From: an uncultured Eubacteriales bacterium | Lineage (GTDB): Bacteria > Bacillota > Clostridia > Oscillospirales > QAMX01 | DNA: 64,000 bases | Assembly: GCA_934546935.1 (NCBI GenBank) | Contig: CAKTEH010000002.1 | Location: 1 to 64,000, forward strand | Direction: 5' to 3' | Shown: positions 60,857-64,000 of the stretch, piece by piece | Position numbering within the stretch: position 1 is the first letter of the stretch | Layout of the letters: every line of letters begins with the position of its first letter | The notes under the pieces: model-generated | Databases searched by the model: none | Told to the model about the DNA's origin: nothing | What the model saw: the letters and a program-made list of their open reading frames with translations, nothing else | Position numbers and translations under genes: made by a program

Positions 60857-62824
60857 TCAGCTGTTGATGACCAGCGTACCCGTCTCCTGGTCGTCTACGA
60901 CACAGCGTCCATCGACCAGCCATGCATTGGTAAACGGCGTCGGGCCGATCGAGAACACATGCTGTCCAAGCACGCGCAGGGCCTTGCAGTTATCCGCAAA
61001 CCCGGCGTAGGGATGCTGGATATCGATGGCCTGCACCCGGTATTGGAAGAGATTATAGAAGCTGATATTGTCGCAGTCGCGCATTCGGATGGAGCAGGCA
61101 TATTCGCTGCCGAGGTTCTCCTCGGTCTGCACAGCATAGAGCTTCCAGTTTGCAACGCGTTCCATAACCAGTTCCACATCAAGGTGATGCTCGATGCTGA
61201 CCAGATACAGCCGGCCGGGATTTTCGGTATCGTTGATATGAAACCCGTCCAGCGCCCACACATCCGGCGTCCAGATATTCTTAAACACACCCGCGCCGCC
61301 ATCATGGACCCAAACCGTATAGCGGCGGTCCCGGCTTTTGCGCACTGCGCCATGCCCGCCGTGCCAGAACAGCACATCTTCCAGGATTGAGTCCGGCGCG
61401 CCGAGCCATTCGACACTATCCAAGCCGCGGTTGCGTCCGCCGTCGAAACTTAAGCCGCAGACGTGGCAATGCGCTCCGGCAGGCGCCTTGAGCATCGCGT
61501 GTGCATCGTGCGGGTCGTCGAAACCGGGCGTATGATCGTCGACGCGCAGGATCGTGCGCGCACATTGCAAGCCGATCAGCGCAGTGGTTTCCCCGAGCGT
61601 CAGGGTATGGCGGATCCGGTAGACGCCCATCGGCAGATACACCGGTTTCCCGGAAGCGACTGCCGCCTCCAGCGCATCGGTATCATCCTGCTGCCCGTCG
61701 CCCACGGCACCGAATGCACATGCGCTGACCCAAGCCTCCGGGTCGGGCATAGGGACATAAGGGGCCGGCGGCGCAGGACTGTATTGGCAGGGCTGGAAAT
61801 CATAGGAAAGCCCAAATTTGCGGGTCTTTTCCTCGTTATCCACCGTAATCTTCAGGCCCATCTCAATATTGGCGCAATAACTCTCCATCTCCGGGCACAG
61901 GGGCTTGACCATGATATGGCCGTTGAACTGCCAGCCAAAGGGCTCGAAGAAAGTCGGCACATGGCTACAAACCACATTTTCCCCGTGGAACCAGTTTTGC
62001 GGATAACGCATCATATTCATGCTCACGCCTGCGCCAAGGTTCTCCATCCGGCAGTCTTCCATCACCAGGCGTTCAAATTCCTCGATATAGTGGTTGTCTG
62101 TTTCTTTGTTGGGGACAAAGACACCATACGGCGCATTTTTCAGTGTCGTGCGCGTCATAGTCAGCCCGGCGCGATAGCTGGAAATACAGGCGCGGCGCTG
62201 GCCGTCAAAGACGCTGTCTCCCAGATAGAACTGCCAATACGGGACCGTCTCGCCCGTCAGGATCCCGTATTCCCCGCCAAGGAAGGTACAGCGCTCAATT
62301 TCATTGCCAATCATCTCTACACCCGCACGGCCGTCGCGGATGCGAAACTCCATATCCTCCAGCGAGCAAAGCTGGGCGATGCGGAAACGCACGGCGACAG
62401 CGCCGGGATTTCCCGCGCCAAGGTCACAGTCAATATTGCGCATCCCGCCGTAAAAGGAAGTGTTCTGCGCATCGCGAAGCGGACGGTTTGCAGTAGGCTT
62501 ACGGTCGCGGAAATGGATGATATAGCGGCTATCCGGGCCGTGATGGGCGGCGGAGGCGTCGCGCACACGGAAAACCGGTCGGTTTTCGCCCCATCCAATG
62601 AGGCGGATCCCCGGCCAAAGGTTTACGGTCCCATCGAATACGTAATCGCCTTCCGGGATAAAGATAATGCCGGTTCGGGTTGTCGACGCGATTTCGTCAG
62701 CAGCGCGCTGAAGTGCGGCGGTATTGTCCGAAACACCGTCGGGAGACGCGCCGAAGGCCTGCGGCGTGAAGTCCAACGCCGCGGGGTCGCAGGGCCGGGT
62801 TTTAAACAAAGACTGTGTTATCAT
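60857..62824 (-). CDS. Two-domain beta-helix protein (Pectate_lyase_3 / GH55-like)
   Basis: The protein has two parallel beta-helix domains, each starting with the Pectate_lyase_3 entry motif: QAFGASPDGVSDNTAALQRA (about residue 20) and CAFGAVGDGQQDDTDALEAA (about 365). Paired domains of this sort are typical of GH55 exo-beta-1,3-glucanases and some polysaccharide lyases. Length is 655. There is no signal peptide, so it appears cytoplasmic, which is unusual for such a protein. ATG 62824 has GGGAGG upstream. It follows a DUF4275 and a GH2-like gene in one direction, so a glycan use operon is likely. Substrate cannot be fixed. Confidence 0.8.
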   Translation of the reverse strand: MITQSLFKTRPCDPAALDFTPQAFGASPDGVSDNTAALQRAADEIASTTRTGIIFIPEGDYVFDGTVNLWPGIRLIGWGENRPVFRVRDASAAHHGPDSRYIIHFRDRKPTANRPLRDAQNTSFYGGMRNIDCDLGAGNPGAVAVRFRIAQLCSLEDMEFRIRDGRAGVEMIGNEIERCTFLGGEYGILTGETVPYWQFYLGDSVFDGQRRACISSYRAGLTMTRTTLKNAPYGVFVPNKETDNHYIEEFERLVMEDCRMENLGAGVSMNMMRYPQNWFHGENVVCSHVPTFFEPFGWQFNGHIMVKPLCPEMESYCANIEMGLKITVDNEEKTRKFGLSYDFQPCQYSPAPPAPYVPMPDPEAWVSACAFGAVGDGQQDDTDALEAAVASGKPVYLPMGVYRIRHTLTLGETTALIGLQCARTILRVDDHTPGFDDPHDAHAMLKAPAGAHCHVCGLSFDGGRNRGLDSVEWLGAPDSILEDVLFWHGGHGAVRKSRDRRYTVWVHDGGAGVFKNIWTPDVWALDGFHINDTENPGRLYLVSIEHHLDVELVMERVANWKLYAVQTEENLGSEYACSIRMRDCDNISFYNLFQYRVQAIDIQHPYAGFADNCKALRVLGQHVFSIGPTPFTNAWLVDGRCVVDDQETGTLVINS

Positions 62825-62912
62825 AAAATGATCCTCCCTGTCGTTTGCAGCGGAAGCTGCTTTTTCTAAACCCCAGTATACCACGCTGGAAATCCGGGCA
62901 CAATATAGGAAT

Positions 62913-63362
62913 TTAATTCCAATTTGTGAAATCAGTTCCCTTTTCCCACGGGAAAGGCTTCTTTCGGCAGAAAAATGGGCCGATCCATCCCTTTTCATGC
63001 GTCTGCACATAGGTCCAGGTAAAATCTTCATCCACAATATAAACATCCGAAAGCTTTTTCAGTTCCTTTTCGGAAATCCTGCTTACCGTACGCAATTTAC
63101 AGATTTCCGGGGTTTCCCCGCGGCTATAGCCACCCTCAAAAATCAGGATTTTTTCGTAATGCGCCGCCGCAAAAGCCTGCTGCGCCGCTTCGCCTTCCAG
63201 GCATCCGACGTTTCCCCAGGTAAAAACATGCCAAAGGAAGCATCCCGGCGCCAGGACGTGATGGAAAAGGGTTTCTTCTGGAACCTCGCGGGCAAAAGCA
63301 CGCAGCCATCTCTTCATGATTTTTAATTCCGGCGTTGCCTGCCGGGCATTTATCTCTTTCAC
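62913..63362 (-). CDS. DUF4275 family protein
   Basis: The 149-residue protein reads RWLRAFAREVPEE, then FLWHVFTWGNVGCLEGEAA, AHYEKILIFEGGY and VDEDFTWTYVQTHE, GPFFCRK, matching the small DUF4275 family known from Firmicutes with no assigned function. Start is GTG 63362, seven bases after AGGG and 11 bases past the GH2-like stop; the neighbourhood suggests cotranscription. It may be a bystander in the glycan operon. Confidence 0.65.
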   Translation of the reverse strand: MKEINARQATPELKIMKRWLRAFAREVPEETLFHHVLAPGCFLWHVFTWGNVGCLEGEAAQQAFAAAHYEKILIFEGGYSRGETPEICKLRTVSRISEKELKKLSDVYIVDEDFTWTYVQTHEKGWIGPFFCRKKPFPWEKGTDFTNWN

Positions 63363-63373
63363 ACCGGTTCCCT

Positions 63374-64000
63374 TCAGGCGTTGAGCATGCGGCGTTTCGG
63401 AGCTGAACTGCCGCTGCGGCAGGGATAATTGTACCAGGATTCAAGTTTTGCCCTGCCCAATACCTCCAGGCGCACAGAGATCAATCCCTCAAAAGCCTCG
63501 GGGATTTTGAACATTGCCGCGCCGCAAGCCAGGTTTGTCTGCGGCGGGATATCGTCAAAATCGATACCGCCCCAATAGGTTTCGTCTTCACCGTCGCAGC
63601 AATAATAAAGCTCGACCCGACCGCCTTCAAGGACCTGCGGCGTATCATTGAGCATCCAGATTTCTGCCGAGAATGTCTCGCCGCCATGCCAGAGGTGGTG
63701 CGGGATGCGCAGGGAAGCCAACTGCGGGCGCAACGCCTCGCAGACGGCATAATAACCGCTTTTCGGCGTGTCCGGCCAGGCGATCAGGCTATTATTGGCC
63801 GCAGTCGGCCAGGGCTCATTAAAGCACCAGTTCAGCGCCATTGCGCAGTGGGGCCATTGGCGGCGCATTTCCTCAAAGTTGGACTTATAACACATTGCCT
63901 GAATGAAAGCGGTTTTGCGGCACAGGTCATCCATTCCATCATAACCGCCGAAATAATATTCCGCTTCCGCCTCGCGCGCCCAGCTTTTCTCGCGCCAGGC
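63374..64000 (-). CDS. GH2-like (beta-mannosidase type) glycosidase, 3' part
   Basis: The frame is open to the window edge, so the N-terminus and catalytic acid are not visible. The visible part is the end of the barrel and C-terminal beta domains: FGGYDGMDDLCRKTAFIQAM, MALNWCFNEPWPTAANNSLI (typical after the nucleophile strand in GH2 beta-mannosidase/exo-glucosaminidase relatives), then YYAVCEALRPQLASLRIP and a beta-sandwich. It leads the minus-strand set at 60.9-64 kb. Confidence 0.75.
   Translation of the reverse strand, partial: AWREKSWAREAEAEYYFGGYDGMDDLCRKTAFIQAMCYKSNFEEMRRQWPHCAMALNWCFNEPWPTAANNSLIAWPDTPKSGYYAVCEALRPQLASLRIPHHLWHGGETFSAEIWMLNDTPQVLEGGRVELYYCCDGEDETYWGGIDFDDIPPQTNLACGAAMFKIPEAFEGLISVRLEVLGRAKLESWYNYPCRSGSSAPKRRMLNA

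Noticed and set aside
61463..62869. 468-codon plus-strand frame
   Set aside because: Antisense shadow of the beta-helix gene.
1..64000. rRNA, tRNA, CRISPR arrays and insertion sequences
   Set aside because: None recognised: no cloverleaf with CCA-adjacent T-loop, no spaced repeats and no transposase frame.

Overview
The window looks like chromosomal DNA of a moderately GC-rich, spore-forming, anaerobic member of the Clostridia (Oscillospiraceae or Ruminococcaceae type). The pointers are dipicolinate synthase genes (dpaA, dpaB), FeoA/FeoB iron uptake, low-GC Gram-positive style lipoproteins, an RNase J gene, strong AGGAGG ribosome binding sites and MGDG-synthase-type glycolipid enzymes. No rRNA, tRNA or CRISPR array was recognised.

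Layout. 1-2 kb: a junction of broken, acquired genes (a PBECR-like nuclease fragment, an unknown N-terminal fragment, a beheaded Vat/CatB acetyltransferase). 2.2-5 kb: a membrane-anchored XRE regulator and divergent bioY/birA. 5-9.5 kb: a response regulator, histidine kinase and secreted protein, then a D,D-carboxypeptidase whose upstream region carries a perfect tandem 11-bp repeat, and a DUF402 protein. 9.6-14 kb: RNase J, a candidate structured RNA, and a nucleotidyltransferase fused to a degenerate phosphosugar-mutase domain. 14.3-21.7 kb: an odd five-gene operon joining a propeller-bearing solute-binding lipoprotein and two importer permeases to a HlyD-like adaptor and a MacB-like protein, with no ATPase. 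21.9-24.9 kb: a serine hydrolase and a patch of acquired GNAT and kinase genes, two of them frameshifted. 24.9-26.9 kb: dpaA, dpaB and an amidase. 27.0-27.1 kb: a cluster of DnaA-box-like 9-mers. 27.4-31.5 kb: tsaD, rimI and polA, overlapping. 31.7-33 kb: a GH4 glycosidase.

33.2-42.8 kb: a compact, one-direction virion cassette (small and large terminase, portal, scaffold-like, decoration-like, major capsid, head-tail adaptor, nozzle-like, fibre) with no integrase, repressor, replication or lysis gene. It is the best candidate for an undescribed system, such as a domesticated packaging particle, a gene transfer agent or a satellite.

43.0-46.1 kb: feoA-feoA-feoB and a FeoB-associated Cys-rich protein under DtxR-like boxes. 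46.5-50.4 kb: a TetR regulator divergent from a PlsY-like/glycolipid synthase/phospholipase-D-like lipid operon. 50.5-51.5 kb: a BFD-like [2Fe-2S] protein, a 50-residue membrane protein and a DUF3899 protein. 51.5-60.2 kb: an oligopeptide-type ABC importer in which four of five components carry large extra segments. 60.2-64 kb: a regulatory region with tandem palindromes, a two-domain beta-helix glycosidase-like protein, a DUF4275 protein and the 3' part of a GH2-like gene running off the window.
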